The notes: generated by a model from the letters alone, not told the origin. Numbered from the stretch's first letter, positions 16,691 through 27,868 are shown. The stretch: 64,000 bases of DNA from Rhodobacter xanthinilyticus (GCF_001856665.1 NZ_CP017781.1:1769501-1833500); one strand, 5' to 3'. Translations and numbers: made by a program.

Positions 16691-16774
16691 CACAGTCGCC
16701 CGCGCGCCCGCTCTCTTGAAGAAAGCCCCCCGAGCCGCTAGGTTGGGGGTAACTTGAAATCGGAGGGCGTGCTC

Positions 16775-17890
16775 ATGGCGCCCAGGCGTCCCCGGGTCCC
16801 GGGCGCGTTCCCGAAACCGGTAGAGCCGACCGCGACCCAGACCGCTGAGAAGGGCGAGCTTTATGCTGCGCTCGATCTCGGCACCAACAGTTGCCGGATG
16901 CTGATTGCCCGACCGAAGGGCAATCAGTTTCAGGTGGTGGACAGCTTCTCGAAAGCGGTCCAGCTCGGCCAGGGGCTCGAAGCCTCGGGCCGGTTGTCGC
17001 GTCAATCCATGGCGCGCACGGTGCAGGCTTTGCAAATCTGCCGCCGCAAGATCGAGAGCCACGGCGTGCGCCGGATGCGTCTGGTCGCGACCGAGGCCTG
17101 TCGGCGCGCTGGCAATGCGCGCGATTTCATCCGCTTCGTGCGGCGCGAGACCGGCCTGCCGCTCGAGATCATCCCGCCCGAGGAGGAGGCCCGCCTTGCG
17201 GTGATCTCCTGCGCCTCGCTGGTCAGCCCGCGCACCGAACAGCTCCTCGTCGTCGATATCGGCGGCGGCTCGACCGAGCTCGTCTGGATCGACCTCTCGC
17301 GCGTGCCGCCACCTGACCGCGCCCGCGCGATCATGCGGCTCTCGGGCGGCTTTCATCAGCCCGAAACCGCCGAGCCCGCGGCCCGCGTCGTCGACTGGAT
17401 CTCGGTGCCCTTGGGGGTCGCGACGCTGAAGGACCAGTTCGGCGATGTCGAGGACGACGCCGCGCGGTTTGCGCTGATGAGCTGGTTTTTCGAGGAAAAG
17501 CTCGCCGATTTCACCCCCTATGCCTCGGGCTGCCCGCAGGAGGGGTTCCAGATCATCGGCACCTCGGGCACGGTCACGACCGTCGCCGCCTGCCATCTCG
17601 GGCTCAAACGCTATGACCGCACCCGCGTCGACGGGCTGACCATGTCGTCCGGGCAGATCGACGCGGTGATCCGCAATTTCCTCTCGCTCGGCCCCGAGGG
17701 CCGCCGCGCCGATCCGCGGATCGGCCGCGACCGCCATACGCTGATCATGTCGGGCGCGGCGATCTTGCAGGCGCTGATGCGGGTCTGGCCGACCGACAGG
17801 ATGTCGGTGGCCGACCGCGGCCTGCGCGAGGGCCTCCTTTATGCACAAATGGCCGCCGATGGCGTGCTCGAAGAACTGGGATCGATCTGA
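16775..17890 (+). CDS. Ppx/GppA family exopolyphosphatase / pppGpp phosphohydrolase
   Basis: A 371-residue member of the ASKHA-fold Ppx/GppA phosphatases, which degrade polyphosphate or convert pppGpp to ppGpp. Family motifs are [16 protein letters not shown] (phosphate-1, near residue 25), [15 protein letters not shown], the phosphate-2 motif [17 protein letters not shown], and [18 protein letters not shown]. The ATG at 16775 has GGAGGG upstream; a TTG at 16754 is less likely. The short form without the C-terminal HD domain is usual in alphaproteobacteria. The stop overlaps the rlmE start (TGATG), so the two are coupled. Confidence 0.9.
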   Translation: MAPRRPRVPGAFPKPVEPTATQTAEKGELYAALDLGTNSCRMLIARPKGNQFQVVDSFSKAVQLGQGLEASGRLSRQSMARTVQALQICRRKIESHGVRRMRLVATEACRRAGNARDFIRFVRRETGLPLEIIPPEEEARLAVISCASLVSPRTEQLLVVDIGGGSTELVWIDLSRVPPPDRARAIMRLSGGFHQPETAEPAARVVDWISVPLGVATLKDQFGDVEDDAARFALMSWFFEEKLADFTPYASGCPQEGFQIIGTSGTVTTVAACHLGLKRYDRTRVDGLTMSSGQIDAVIRNFLSLGPEGRRADPRIGRDRHTLIMSGAAILQALMRVWPTDRMSVADRGLREGLLYAQMAADGVLEELGSI

Positions 17891-18663
17891 TGACGAAAAC
17901 GCCGACCGGCAAGAACACCTCCGGGCGCGGCCAGCGCGATCTGCGGGTGCGGGTGAAGACCGCCAAGGGCCGCAAGCTCTCCTCGACGCTCTGGCTGGAG
18001 CGCCAGCTCAACGACCCTTACGTCGTGCGCGCCAAGAAAGAGGGCTACCGCGGCCGCGCGGCCTTCAAGATCCTGGAACTCGACGAAAAATTCCGCTTCC
18101 TCGTGCCCGGCGCGCGGGTCGTCGACCTCGGCTGTGCGCCCGGCGGCTGGTGCCAGGTGGCGGTGAAACGGGTCAATGCGCTCGGCGAGAAGGGCGGCAA
18201 GCGGGTCGGCACGGTGCTCGGCGTCGATCTGCAGGAGGTCGCGCCGATCGCGGGCGCTGAGGTCCATGTGCTCGATTTCCTCGAGGACGGCGCCGATGAT
18301 CAGGTCAAGGCCTGGCTCGGCGGGCGGGCCGATGTGGTGATGTCGGATATGGCGGCCTCGGCCTCGGGCAACCAGCAGGTGGACCATTTGCGGATCATCA
18401 CGCTGTGCGAACACGCCGCCTATTTCGCCTTCGACGTGCTCGAGGAGGGCGGCACTTTCGTCGCCAAAGTGCTCGCGGGCGGCGCCGAACAGGGGCTGAT
18501 GACGATCCTGAAGAAGAATTTCGAGAAGGTGGTGAACGTCAAGCCGCCGAGCTCGCGCAAGGACAGTTCGGAGAAATTCGTCGTCGCCCAGGGCTTCCGC
18601 GGCAAGCGCCATGAAGAGGGCCTGCCAACCGCCGAGGACGACGAGGCCGGCCCGCTCGGCTGA
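17890..18663 (+). CDS. rlmE: 23S rRNA (uridine-2552-2'-O)-methyltransferase
   Basis: FtsJ/RrmJ-type SAM methyltransferase acting on U2552 in the ribosomal A-loop. The SAM site is [18 protein letters not shown], and the K-D-K-E tetrad appears as the early lysine in [16 protein letters not shown], the aspartate in [17 protein letters not shown], the lysine in [11 protein letters not shown] and the glutamate in [15 protein letters not shown]. At 257 residues it is longer than E. coli RlmE (209) because of a basic N-terminal extension and an acidic tail. It is translationally coupled to the Ppx/GppA gene. Confidence 0.95.
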   Translation: MTKTPTGKNTSGRGQRDLRVRVKTAKGRKLSSTLWLERQLNDPYVVRAKKEGYRGRAAFKILELDEKFRFLVPGARVVDLGCAPGGWCQVAVKRVNALGEKGGKRVGTVLGVDLQEVAPIAGAEVHVLDFLEDGADDQVKAWLGGRADVVMSDMAASASGNQQVDHLRIITLCEHAAYFAFDVLEEGGTFVAKVLAGGAEQGLMTILKKNFEKVVNVKPPSSRKDSSEKFVVAQGFRGKRHEEGLPTAEDDEAGPLG

Positions 18664-18685
18664 GCTGTCTCACTTTTGAGACAGC
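18664..18685. promoter_or_regulatory. Operator GCTGTCTC-N6-GAGACAGC upstream of the GAF-Fis regulator
   Basis: A perfect 8-bp inverted repeat. Its core TGTCTC-N6-GAGACA (18666-18683) is identical in half-sites and spacing to the one at 21854-21871 before the aldehyde dehydrogenase. It could fold as a hairpin at the end of rlmE, but it lacks a T-tail. Confidence 0.6.
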
Positions 18686-18778
18686 CCCCGCCTCTACGAC
18701 TTAAATAGCAGTTGTTCTGCGGCCGATCTGCCGTAACCTGAGGCCGGACGCATTCGGAAAGAGGGGAGGCTTTTCGCC

Positions 18779-19771
18779 ATGACGTCGCTGTCTCGCGGGG
18801 CGCCGCGCAATCACGCAGAGATTGTCAAATCCGTGGTGACATCCTCGGCGGCCTTGGGGCGCGCGGGGTTCGCCGCGAGCTGGCGCCGCTCGCTCGTGCA
18901 TCACAAGCTCGACCCGGGTCAGGGCGGCGGCATCGAGCGGCTGAGCTCGGCCGAGGTGCGCGCCCGCCGCGAAGCCTCGGGGCTCTTGCTGCGCATCGCC
19001 GAGCCGGTGCTCGACCGGCTGGCGCGGGCGGCCTGCGACTCGGGCTGCACGGTGCTTTTGTCCGATGCCGGCGGGTTCATCCTCGATGAACGCGTGCGCG
19101 CGGGCGACAAGCGCGATTTCCATGCCTCGAACCTCGCGCCCGGCTCGGATTGGTCGGAGGGCGCCGAGGGCACGAACGGCATCGGCACCTGTCTGGCCGA
19201 GGGCCGCGCCGTCACCGTCTGGCGCGACCAGCATTTCCGCGCGACGAACACCGGGCTGACCTGCACCGGCGCGCCGGTCTTCGGCGCCGAGGGCGAGCTT
19301 GCGGGCGTGATCGACATTTCCTCGGCACGCGCCGACATGACCGAGGGCTATGCCCGCCTCGTCGCGCTGACCGTGCAAGATGCCGCGAGCCGGATCGAGG
19401 CCGATCTCTTCCGCGCCTCCTTCGAGGGCGCGCGGATCCTCTCGACGGGCGGCGCGAGCGCGGTGGAAAGCGGCCCGGCGGGGGTGATGCTCTTGGCGCT
19501 CAACCGCGACGATCTCGTCATCGGCGCCACCCGCGCGGCGCGTAAAGCGCTGAATATCAACGCAGATCAGATCGGCCATCTGCCCGCTGATGATCTCTTC
19601 CACCCGGGCCGCGAGGCCGCGCCGGGCGGTGGGCTCGAGGAGGCGCAGCGCGCCGAGATGGTGCGCGCGCTGGCGCGGGCGCGCGGCAATGTCTCGGCCG
19701 CGGCGCGCGATCTCGGCATCGGGCGCGCGACCTTCTACCGCAAGGCCAAGGCCCTCGGCGTCGCGGTTTAA
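18779..19771 (+). CDS. GAF-domain regulator with Fis-type HTH (AcoR-like, no AAA+ domain)
   Basis: A 330-residue transcription regulator. The N-terminal part resembles AcoR/acetoin-type sensors: LSSAEVRARREASGLLLRIAEPVL, then a GAF domain (about 75-190) with the hallmark GTNGIGTCLAEGRAVTVWRDQHF. The C-terminus is a Fis-type HTH (MVRALARARGNVSAAARDLGIGRATFYRKAKALG). The central sigma-54-interacting AAA+ ATPase of true AcoR is absent; about 100 residues of poorly conserved sequence stand there instead, so it should act with ordinary sigma factors. Its likely operator lies just upstream and again before the aldehyde dehydrogenase, as in acoR-acoD type pairs. Its 3' end overlaps the convergent yeiH-type gene by four bases. 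Confidence 0.85.
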   Translation: MTSLSRGAPRNHAEIVKSVVTSSAALGRAGFAASWRRSLVHHKLDPGQGGGIERLSSAEVRARREASGLLLRIAEPVLDRLARAACDSGCTVLLSDAGGFILDERVRAGDKRDFHASNLAPGSDWSEGAEGTNGIGTCLAEGRAVTVWRDQHFRATNTGLTCTGAPVFGAEGELAGVIDISSARADMTEGYARLVALTVQDAASRIEADLFRASFEGARILSTGGASAVESGPAGVMLLALNRDDLVIGATRAARKALNINADQIGHLPADDLFHPGREAAPGGGLEEAQRAEMVRALARARGNVSAAARDLGIGRATFYRKAKALGVAV

Positions 19772-20793
19772 ACGAGGCGCACGAGCCCGGCGGCGAGGCT
19801 CGAGATGAAGAGCCAACCCGCCGCGCCGAGAAGGAGCGGGCGCAGCCCCTTCAGCCGCAGCTTGCGCAGATCGGTGCCGAGCCCCATCGCTGCGAGCGCC
19901 GCGGTCAGCATCAGCCCGGTCGCCTCCGCCACCGGCGGATGCGCCGCGGCGGGCACGAGCCCGGTCGAATTCGCCCCGACCGCCGCCAGAAAGCCGAAGA
20001 CGAACCAGGGCGCGGGCGCGCGCCCGCCCGCCGCGCCGCCGCGCGCCCGGGCGAGCCCGCCAAGCACGAGGATCAAGGGCGCGAGCATCATCACCCGGGT
20101 GAGCTTCGCCACCGTGCCCGCCTGGCCCGCCGCCTCGCCTTGCGAAAACGCCGCGCCGACGACCTGCGCCACCTCATGGATCGCCGCCCCGGCCCAGAGC
20201 CCATACTGCGCCGCATCCATCCCCAAGGCATTGGCCAGCAACGGAAATCCGAGCATCGAGAGGGTGCCGAAGAGGGTCACGCAAGCGATCGCATAGGCGA
20301 CATCCTCCTCCTCGGCTCGCGTCACGGTATTGACCGCGAGCACCGCCGAGGCGCCGCACACCGAGGTGCCCGCCGCGATCAGCTCGGCCAGACCCCGCTC
20401 GACCCCCATCGCCCGGCCGAGCGCCTTGGTGAAGACAAACGTCGCGCCGAGCACCACCGCGATCACCGCCACCCCCGGCGCGCCCACCGCCGCGACATCG
20501 CCGAGCGTGAGCCGAAAGCCGAGCAGAACCACGCCGGCGCGCAGGATGCGTTTGAGCGTGAAGGCAACGCCGGGCTCGAAGCGGGCGGGCAGGGCGGTCA
20601 GGTTGCGCAAGGCCACGCCGCCCAGCATCGCGATCCCCATCGGGGTGAGCGCCGCAACGCCCAAGCCCCGCGCGAGCGCCATCGCGCCCAGAGCCATCGC
20701 GAGCGTGAGCCCGAGCCCCGGCGCGAGCGCTATGAGCGCAGTGCGCGTGCGCGCGGCAAGGCCGAGGGGCAGGGCGGTGGGCTGGGGTGTCAT
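19768..20793 (-). CDS. YeiH family putative sulfate exporter (UPF0324)
   Basis: An integral membrane protein of 341 residues with about ten hydrophobic segments, of the YeiH/PSE family. Family segments are LKRILRAGVVLLGFRLTL, ELIAAGTSVCGASAVLAV and AQYGLWAGAAIHEVAQVVGAAF. Members are proposed exporters of sulfate or sulfonate-related anions. The start at 20793 (MTPQPTALPLGL) is divergent from the LysR gene by 96 bases, the same arrangement as E. coli yeiE-yeiH, so the LysR protein probably controls it. Substrate inferred from family only. Confidence 0.87.
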   Translation of the reverse strand: MTPQPTALPLGLAARTRTALIALAPGLGLTLAMALGAMALARGLGVAALTPMGIAMLGGVALRNLTALPARFEPGVAFTLKRILRAGVVLLGFRLTLGDVAAVGAPGVAVIAVVLGATFVFTKALGRAMGVERGLAELIAAGTSVCGASAVLAVNTVTRAEEEDVAYAIACVTLFGTLSMLGFPLLANALGMDAAQYGLWAGAAIHEVAQVVGAAFSQGEAAGQAGTVAKLTRVMMLAPLILVLGGLARARGGAAGGRAPAPWFVFGFLAAVGANSTGLVPAAAHPPVAEATGLMLTAALAAMGLGTDLRKLRLKGLRPLLLGAAGWLFISSLAAGLVRLV

Positions 20794-20862
20794 GGCAATC
20801 TCCGTCTTTGGCGCCAGTCTCGCGCGCGCCGTTCCATCCGTCCAACGCATTGTTCTTGCCGG

Positions 20863-20885
20863 AATCATCGAAATATTCGATGATT
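20863..20885. promoter_or_regulatory. Long palindrome at the LysR/YeiH divergent promoter
   Basis: Arms AATCATCGAA (20863-20872) and TTCGATGATT (20876-20885) are perfect inverted copies around ATA. It ends four bases before the LysR start codon and contains a T-N11-A LysR-type core, so it is a probable autoregulatory and yeiH control site. Confidence 0.6.
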
Positions 20886-20889
20886 TCCC

Positions 20890-21798
20890 ATGACCCTCGA
20901 TCAGCTCCGCATCTTTCTCGCCGTCGCCGAACGCCGCCACATGACCCGCGCGGCCGAGGCGCTCGGCCTCACTCAATCGGCGGTGTCCGCGGCGATTGCG
21001 GCGCTCGAGGGCGCCCATCAGCTGCGGCTCTTCGACCGGGTGGGCCGCGGGATCGAGCTTTCCGACGAGGGCGCGCGGTTTCTACCCGAGGCGCGCGCGG
21101 TGCTGGCGCAGGCCGAGCGTGCGCGGATCGCGCTCGAAGATCTCGGCCGGGCGACGCGCGGGCGGCTGCGGATCTTTGCCTCGCAGACGGTGGCGGGCAC
21201 CTGGCTGCCGCCGCGGCTGATGGCGCTGCGCGGCGCGCATCCGGGGGTGGAGGTGAGCCTCGCCACCGGCAATTCGGCCCAGGCCGCGCAGGCGGTGCGC
21301 GAGGGCGCGGCCGATCTCGGCTTTGTCGAGGGCGAGGCGCCCGCCGCCGATCTGCGCGCGCGGGTGGTAGCGCAGGACCGGCTGGTTCTGGTCGCGGCGG
21401 CGGGGCACCCGGTCTTGGCGCGGGCGGCGGCGCGGGGGCTCGGGGCGGCGCAGTATCGCGCGCTCTCATGGGTGCTGCGCGAGCCGGGCTCGGGTTCGCG
21501 CGCGGTCTTTGATGCGCATCTCGCCGGGCTCGGGCTCGGGGCGCGCGATCTCGATGTGGTGCTCGAACTGCCCTCGAATGAATCGGTGGCGGCGGCGCTG
21601 CGGGCGGGCGGGGCGGTGGCGATGCTCTCGGAACGCGCGGTCGCCGGGGCGCCGGGGCTCGGGGGGGCGGAGGTCGATTGGGGCCCCGAATCTACCCGCC
21701 CGCGGCGCAATTTCACCCTCCTCACCCACCCCGAGCGCCACCGCACCCGCGCGCTCGAGGCGGCGCTCGCGCTCTTCGCGCCATGCCCGCAAGGCTGA
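20890..21798 (+). CDS. LysR family transcriptional regulator
   Basis: A 302-residue LysR-type regulator. The N-terminal winged HTH reads MTLDQLRIFLAVAERRHMTRAAEALGLTQSAVSAAIAALE, followed by the linker helix and a periplasmic-binding-like effector domain (GRLRIFASQTVAGTWLPPRL onwards). Divergent from the yeiH-type transporter, as YeiE is in enterobacteria, with a perfect dyad in the shared promoter. The inducer is not visible. A possible alternative effector class is CysB/CbbR-like anions. Confidence 0.88.
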   Translation: MTLDQLRIFLAVAERRHMTRAAEALGLTQSAVSAAIAALEGAHQLRLFDRVGRGIELSDEGARFLPEARAVLAQAERARIALEDLGRATRGRLRIFASQTVAGTWLPPRLMALRGAHPGVEVSLATGNSAQAAQAVREGAADLGFVEGEAPAADLRARVVAQDRLVLVAAAGHPVLARAAARGLGAAQYRALSWVLREPGSGSRAVFDAHLAGLGLGARDLDVVLELPSNESVAAALRAGGAVAMLSERAVAGAPGLGGAEVDWGPESTRPRRNFTLLTHPERHRTRALEAALALFAPCPQG

Positions 21799-21804
21799 TC
21801 TTGC

Positions 21805-21832
21805 CGCTACGTCACCGATGCTGCGCCGCGGC
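21805..21832. repeat. Block shared with 57130-57161
   Basis: CGCTACGTC (21805-21813), four bases, then ATGCTGCGCCGCGGC (21818-21832). The same two segments, with one mismatch and eight bases between them, occur at 57130-57161 near the FadL-type gene. It lies between the LysR stop and the aldehyde dehydrogenase operator. Confidence 0.5.
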
Positions 21833-21853
21833 ATGGCCTTCCGCGCCTGCACC

Positions 21854-21871
21854 TGTCTCGGGGTCGAGACA
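21854..21871. promoter_or_regulatory. Operator TGTCTC-N6-GAGACA upstream of aldehyde dehydrogenase
   Basis: TGTCTC (21854-21859) and GAGACA (21866-21871) with a six-base spacer, 103 bases before the start codon. It matches the site before the GAF-Fis regulator gene at 18666-18683 in both arms and spacing. Confidence 0.6.
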
Positions 21872-21974
21872 CATCGTTATTCATTCAATGCAAATCGGCT
21901 ATGCATGAGGCGCGCAACGCGGCAGGCTCCTCTCATCGGCCAGCGGAGGGCTGGCTATCCAGGGAGGAAAACAC

Positions 21975-23501
<1,527 letters not shown>

Positions 23502-23521
23502 TACCTCCTCATCCCGGCTTG

Positions 23522-23579
23522 GTCCGCCTCGGCCCCCCGAGGCGGACACCCCAAGAGGCGCTCCGCAAGGGGCGCCTCT
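23522..23579 (+). terminator. Two tandem hairpins after the aldehyde dehydrogenase gene
   Basis: First stem GTCCGCCTCGG / CCGAGGCGGAC (23522-23532 with 23537-23547); second AGAGGCGC / GCGCCTCT (23554-23561 with 23572-23579). Neither has a strong T-tail, but the stacked stems 20 bases past the stop look like a transcription end. Confidence 0.55.
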
Positions 23580-23736
23580 GTCGTTGGCGCCACCCCCGGC
23601 GCCAATGACAGGCCCGCGTGCAGTCCTTCCCGTCGCGCGCGGGTCGCTTTGCGCGCGGCGCGGGCGGGGCGCGGGGCGGCGGAAACCAAAGATTAGGGAG
23701 TTTGCGCTATGCCGGGCAAAACGAATGAGGCCCGCC

Positions 23737-25965
23737 ATGAATATTTCCCGCCAAATCATCGCCCTGCCGATCGCGGTTTCGGTGCTGGCCTGCGCGCTGA
23801 TGGCGGCGGGCCTTGTCTATCTCGGCGCGGTCTCCGACCGGATCACCCGCGGGCGCGAACTCGAGATCGCCGAAACCGGGCTGCGCAGCGCGATCGCTCG
23901 CACCGAGGCCGAGGCGCTCGCCCGCGCCGAGCTGATCGCGGGGCTGCCGGCGGTGCAAGAGGCGGTGGCGCGGCGCGATGATGCCGCGCTCGAGGCGATG
24001 ATGGCGCCCGGCTGGGAGGTCTTGCGCGATCAGACCGGGGTCGAGCAGCTGCAATTCCATATCCCGCCCGCGACCTCGCTGCTGCGCGTCCATGCGCTCG
24101 ACAAGCGCGGCGATGATCTCTCCGCCTTCCGCAAGACCGTGGTCGATGCCAATGCCTCCGGGACATCGCTCGCCGCGCTCGAACGGGGCCGCGCGGGGCT
24201 CGGTGCGCGCGGCGTCGCGGTGGTGCGCCATCAGGGCGCGCCGGTCGGCACCGTCGAGGTCGGGCTGAGCCTTGGCAAGGAGTTTCTCGCCTCGCTCGCC
24301 GCCGCCACTGGCAATGATTATGAATATTACGCCCTGCCCGAGGAGGGAATCGCGCGTTTCGATCCGGCGAAGAGCGCCGATCTGCGGGTCGCGGCGAGCT
24401 TTCAGGGCGCGGCGCTGCTCGGCCCTGACGAGATCGCCGCGCTGCGCGCGGGCGGCACCTATGATGCGAGCGTGACCCTCGAGGAGGCGCGCCACATGCT
24501 GCGCGCCATCGCCGTCACCGATTATGAGGGCAAGGTCGCCGGGATCTTCACCGTCGCCGCCCCCACCGCGATCTATGACGGCCTCGTCACCGAGGGCAAG
24601 CTCGTCACCGCGCTGGTCACGCTGCTGGCCGTGGGGCTCGCGCTCGCGCTCGCGCTGCGCTTCGGGCGCGGCATCGTCGCCCAGATCGCGGCGCTCAGCC
24701 GCACCACCGTCGCCCTCGCCACCGGCCAGACCGATGTCGAGATCCGTGGCACCGAACGCGGCGATGAACTCGGCGAAATGGCCCGCGCGCTGCGCGTCTT
24801 TGCCGATAATCTCGTCGAAACCGCCCGGATCGAAGCGGCGCTGCGCGCCGAGGAGGCGCAACTGCAAGCCAGCGAAGAGGCCCGCCGCGCCGAGGAAGCG
24901 CGCGCCGAAGCCGCCCGCCAGGAGGCCGCCCGCGCCGAAGAGGAACGCCGCGCCCGCGCCGAGGCCGAGGAGATGGAGGCCGCGCGCGCCCGTGAGGAAG
25001 AGGCGCAGGCGCGCCTTGCCGAACAATCCGCCGTGGTCAGCGCGCTTGCGCGCGGGCTCGAGGCGCTCGCCCGCGGCGATCTCAGCGCGAGCCTGACCGA
25101 GCCGCTGCCGGGCGATTATGAAAAGCTGCGTCTCGACTACAATGACACGCTCAACCAGCTCGCCTTCGCGCTCGGCGAAATCGGCCATGGCGCCAAGCGC
25201 ATCGATGGCGAGGCCGCGCTGATCGCGCGCTCGAGCGATGATTTGAGCCGCACCACCGAAACCAATGCCGCAACGCTCGAGGAAACCGCCGCCGCGCTCA
25301 ACGAACTCACCGCCTCGGTGCAATCGGCCGCCGATGGCGCGCGCGAAGCGACCGAGATCGCGGGCGCCGCGCGGCGCAACGCCGAGCTCGGCGTCGAAGT
25401 CGTCGAACAGGCAATCTCCGCGATGTCGGAGATCGAGGCCTCGGCCCGGGCGATCTCGCGCATCACCTCGGTGATCGAGGAAATCGCCTTCCAGACCAAC
25501 CTGCTCGCGCTCAACGCCGGCGTCGAGGCCGCGCGCGCGGGCGAGGCGGGGCGCGGCTTTGCCGTCGTCGCCTCCGAGGTGCGCGCGCTCGCACAACGCT
25601 CCTCCGAGGCCGCCAAGGAAATCTCGACGCTGATCGCCGCCTCGGACGAACAGGTCCATTCGGGCGTGAAACTCGTCGGCAAGACCGGCCAGGCGCTCTC
25701 GGAAATCATGGGATCGGTGACCGAAATCTCCTCCCGCGTGATCCAGATCGCCGCCTCGGCGGGCGAGCAGGCCAGCGGCATCGTCGAGATCAACGCGGCG
25801 GTGAACCAGCTCGACCGCACCACCCAACAGACCTCGGCGATGTTCGATGCAATCCACGCCTCCGGGCGCTCGCTCGCCTCGGAAAGCACCGCGCTCAATG
25901 ATGCGGTCAATATCTTCGTCCTGCCGAGCTCGGCGCCCGATCAGACCGCAATCGCGGCCGAATGA
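23737..25965 (+). CDS. Methyl-accepting chemotaxis protein with periplasmic Cache-type sensor
   Basis: A 742-residue transmembrane chemoreceptor. TM1 is near residues 7-32 ([23 protein letters not shown]). A periplasmic Cache_3-like ligand domain ([32 protein letters not shown]) follows, then TM2 around 288-308 and a HAMP domain. Next is a long Ala/Glu/Arg coiled coil (about 365-435) and a second HAMP-like segment ([17 protein letters not shown]). The signalling domain has the conserved hairpin tip [33 protein letters not shown]. The start at 23737 follows TGAGG; an ATG at 23725 is possible. No C-terminal CheR-docking pentapeptide is evident. The ligand cannot be read from sequence. Confidence 0.92.
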   Translation: MNISRQIIALPIAVSVLACALMAAGLVYLGAVSDRITRGRELEIAETGLRSAIARTEAEALARAELIAGLPAVQEAVARRDDAALEAMMAPGWEVLRDQTGVEQLQFHIPPATSLLRVHALDKRGDDLSAFRKTVVDANASGTSLAALERGRAGLGARGVAVVRHQGAPVGTVEVGLSLGKEFLASLAAATGNDYEYYALPEEGIARFDPAKSADLRVAASFQGAALLGPDEIAALRAGGTYDASVTLEEARHMLRAIAVTDYEGKVAGIFTVAAPTAIYDGLVTEGKLVTALVTLLAVGLALALALRFGRGIVAQIAALSRTTVALATGQTDVEIRGTERGDELGEMARALRVFADNLVETARIEAALRAEEAQLQASEEARRAEEARAEAARQEAARAEEERRARAEAEEMEAARAREEEAQARLAEQSAVVSALARGLEALARGDLSASLTEPLPGDYEKLRLDYNDTLNQLAFALGEIGHGAKRIDGEAALIARSSDDLSRTTETNAATLEETAAALNELTASVQSAADGAREATEIAGAARRNAELGVEVVEQAISAMSEIEASARAISRITSVIEEIAFQTNLLALNAGVEAARAGEAGRGFAVVASEVRALAQRSSEAAKEISTLIAASDEQVHSGVKLVGKTGQALSEIMGSVTEISSRVIQIAASAGEQASGIVEINAAVNQLDRTTQQTSAMFDAIHASGRSLASESTALNDAVNIFVLPSSAPDQTAIAAE

Positions 25966-26002
25966 GCACCACGGCCGGCCCGGGCGCGCTCAACCGGCGC
26001 GC

Positions 26003-26875
26003 TCAGCCCGCGCGGCGAAACGCGCTCGGGGTCTTGCCGGCGCGGTGCTGGAAGGCGCGCGAGAAATAGGCGGGGCTGGTGAAGCCGAGGCTGCGCGAGA
26101 TCTCCTTGATCGGCAGCTCCGTATCGGCCAGAAGCCGCCGGGCCTCGAACAGGCGCCGATCTTGCAACAGATCCGAGGCCGAGCGCCCGCAGGTCTCGCG
26201 GCACGCCCGCGACAGATGCGTCGGCGTCACGCCAAGGCTCTCGGCCAGATCCGCCACCCCGAGCCCGGTGCGAAAATCGCGCTCGAGCAGCTGGGTGAAG
26301 CGCGCGGCGAGCCGCTTCGAGGCAGTCGGGCGCGGGGCCTCGTCGCTCGCCGCCTCGACCTGCCGCTCGAGCCAGACGCCGAGCAACCCCAGATGATGCT
26401 GCGCGGCGCGCGCGGCATTGGCCTTGTCGGAGCCCAGCTCGCGCTGGATCGCCTCGAAAATCGCCGAAAGCTCCGCCTGTTTCGACGCCTCGCGGATCCG
26501 CAGATGCTGCACCGTCATGGGCAGATCGATCCCCGAGTTCCGCCCGAAGAAGAGCACCATCCCATGGGTTTGCGGCCCGGCCTCGAAGCCATGCATGACA
26601 CCGGCCGGGATCAGGATCGCATTATGCGGCCCATAGCCCCGCGTCACGCCGCCGATCGTGATTCGCCCCTGACCGCGGGTGAACCACAGCAGGCAGGGCT
26701 CGGAATGCGCGCGCATCGCCTCGACCCGCCACCGCCCGCCCTGCGCCAGCCGCTGGATCGGGATCAACCGCGCGGCCGAGGGTTCGGCGCCGCCCTCAAG
26801 GCGCGCGGGCTGCGCCACGGGGCCGGGCTTGGCCTTGGCAAATTGCGAAAGCGGCGGGGTCGAAAAAAGCTTCAC
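26003..26875 (-). CDS. AraC family transcriptional regulator with N-terminal cupin
   Basis: A regulator of about 290 residues. The N-terminal half is an AraC-type cupin sensor (MRAHSEPCLLWFTRGQGRITIGG ... GVMHGFEAG). The C-terminal half has two HTH motifs (VADLAESLGVTPTHLSRACRETCG and IKEISRSLGFTSPAYFSRAFQHRAGKTPSAFRR). The GTG at 26875 has GAGG upstream; a TTG at 26935 would extend it by 20 residues without a good ribosome site. It is convergent with the chemoreceptor gene (37-base gap). Target genes are not evident nearby. Confidence 0.85.
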   Translation of the reverse strand: MKLFSTPPLSQFAKAKPGPVAQPARLEGGAEPSAARLIPIQRLAQGGRWRVEAMRAHSEPCLLWFTRGQGRITIGGVTRGYGPHNAILIPAGVMHGFEAGPQTHGMVLFFGRNSGIDLPMTVQHLRIREASKQAELSAIFEAIQRELGSDKANAARAAQHHLGLLGVWLERQVEAASDEAPRPTASKRLAARFTQLLERDFRTGLGVADLAESLGVTPTHLSRACRETCGRSASDLLQDRRLFEARRLLADTELPIKEISRSLGFTSPAYFSRAFQHRAGKTPSAFRRAG

Positions 26876-26974
26876 GTCGGGCCTCGGGTCTGCGGAACTT
26901 GCGTGAAGAATAGGCGCGAAGCCCTTTATTTCCAACAGTTTTCTGGAAAATCGGCGAAGTGTTGCAAAGCTCGC

Positions 26975-27868
26975 TCACCCGCGCAGGATCTTGTGCCAAG
27001 CCCCCATCCGGGCACGAAACCATGTGCGTTGGCGCTTGGCATATTGGCGCGAGGCGGCCTGAGCGCGGATCCGCGCCTCCGCGAGGCTCAGCTCGCCGCG
27101 CAGATGCGCGACGAGCTCGGGCGCCCCGATCGCGCGCGCCCAAAGCGCCCTGGGCTCCCAGATCGGCAAGACCGCGCGCGCCTCCTCGAGCGCCCCTTCG
27201 GCCAGCATCAGATCAAACCGCCGGTCGATCCGCTCGGCGAGCCAATCGCGCTCCGCCTCGATCACCAGCGCCGTCGCCCCCCCGAGCGGCAGCATCGGCG
27301 CCGGCGTCTCGTCTTGCCAGGCCGCAAGCCCCCGCCCGGTCGCGCGCATCACCTCCCAGGCACGCTGCACCCGCACCGGGTTGCGCGCATCGACCCGCGC
27401 CGCGCTCGCCGCATCGAGCTCGGCCAGCATCCCCGCATGCCCCTCCGCCACCCGCCGCGCATCCGCCTCGGCGCGGATCTCGGGCGGCGTCGGCGGGATC
27501 TCGGCCAAACCCTCCGTCAGCGCGGTGAAATAAAGCCCCGTGCCCCCCACGACGATCGGCCGCGGCCCGGCCCCGGCCCGATGGGCCGCGAAAATCGCCG
27601 CCACCTCGCGCAGCCAATGGCCCACCGAATAGTCCTCACCCGGCGCGCGATGGCCATAAAGCGCATGCGCCGCCGCCGCCTCATCGCCCGCCGAGGGCCG
27701 CGCCGAAAGCACCCGCCAGCACGACCAGACCTGCAACGCATCGGCATTGACCACGACCCCGCCCGCGCCCGCCGCGATCTCGAGCGCAAGCGCCGATTTG
27801 CCGCTGGCCGTCGGCCCGGCGATCAGAACCGGCCGATCGGCGGGGATTTTTGCGGCAATTGCGGTCAT
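26975..27868 (-). CDS. miaA: tRNA dimethylallyltransferase
   Basis: Transfers a dimethylallyl group to A37 of tRNAs that read codons starting with U. The P-loop is [17 protein letters not shown] (residues 17-33). The substrate motif [11 protein letters not shown] stands in place of the usual DSxQVY (here DALQVW), which is a notable variant. Other motifs are [14 protein letters not shown] and [17 protein letters not shown], and the C-terminal [14 protein letters not shown] is conserved. Its 297 residues are normal. It is divergent from pyrH. Confidence 0.93.
   Translation of the reverse strand: MTAIAAKIPADRPVLIAGPTASGKSALALEIAAGAGGVVVNADALQVWSCWRVLSARPSAGDEAAAAHALYGHRAPGEDYSVGHWLREVAAIFAAHRAGAGPRPIVVGGTGLYFTALTEGLAEIPPTPPEIRAEADARRVAEGHAGMLAELDAASAARVDARNPVRVQRAWEVMRATGRGLAAWQDETPAPMLPLGGATALVIEAERDWLAERIDRRFDLMLAEGALEEARAVLPIWEPRALWARAIGAPELVAHLRGELSLAEARIRAQAASRQYAKRQRTWFRARMGAWHKILRG

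Noticed and set aside
18664-18685. Hairpin after rlmE as a terminator
   Set aside because: There is no T-run after the stem, and the same half-sites and spacing occur before the aldehyde dehydrogenase, so an operator is the better reading.
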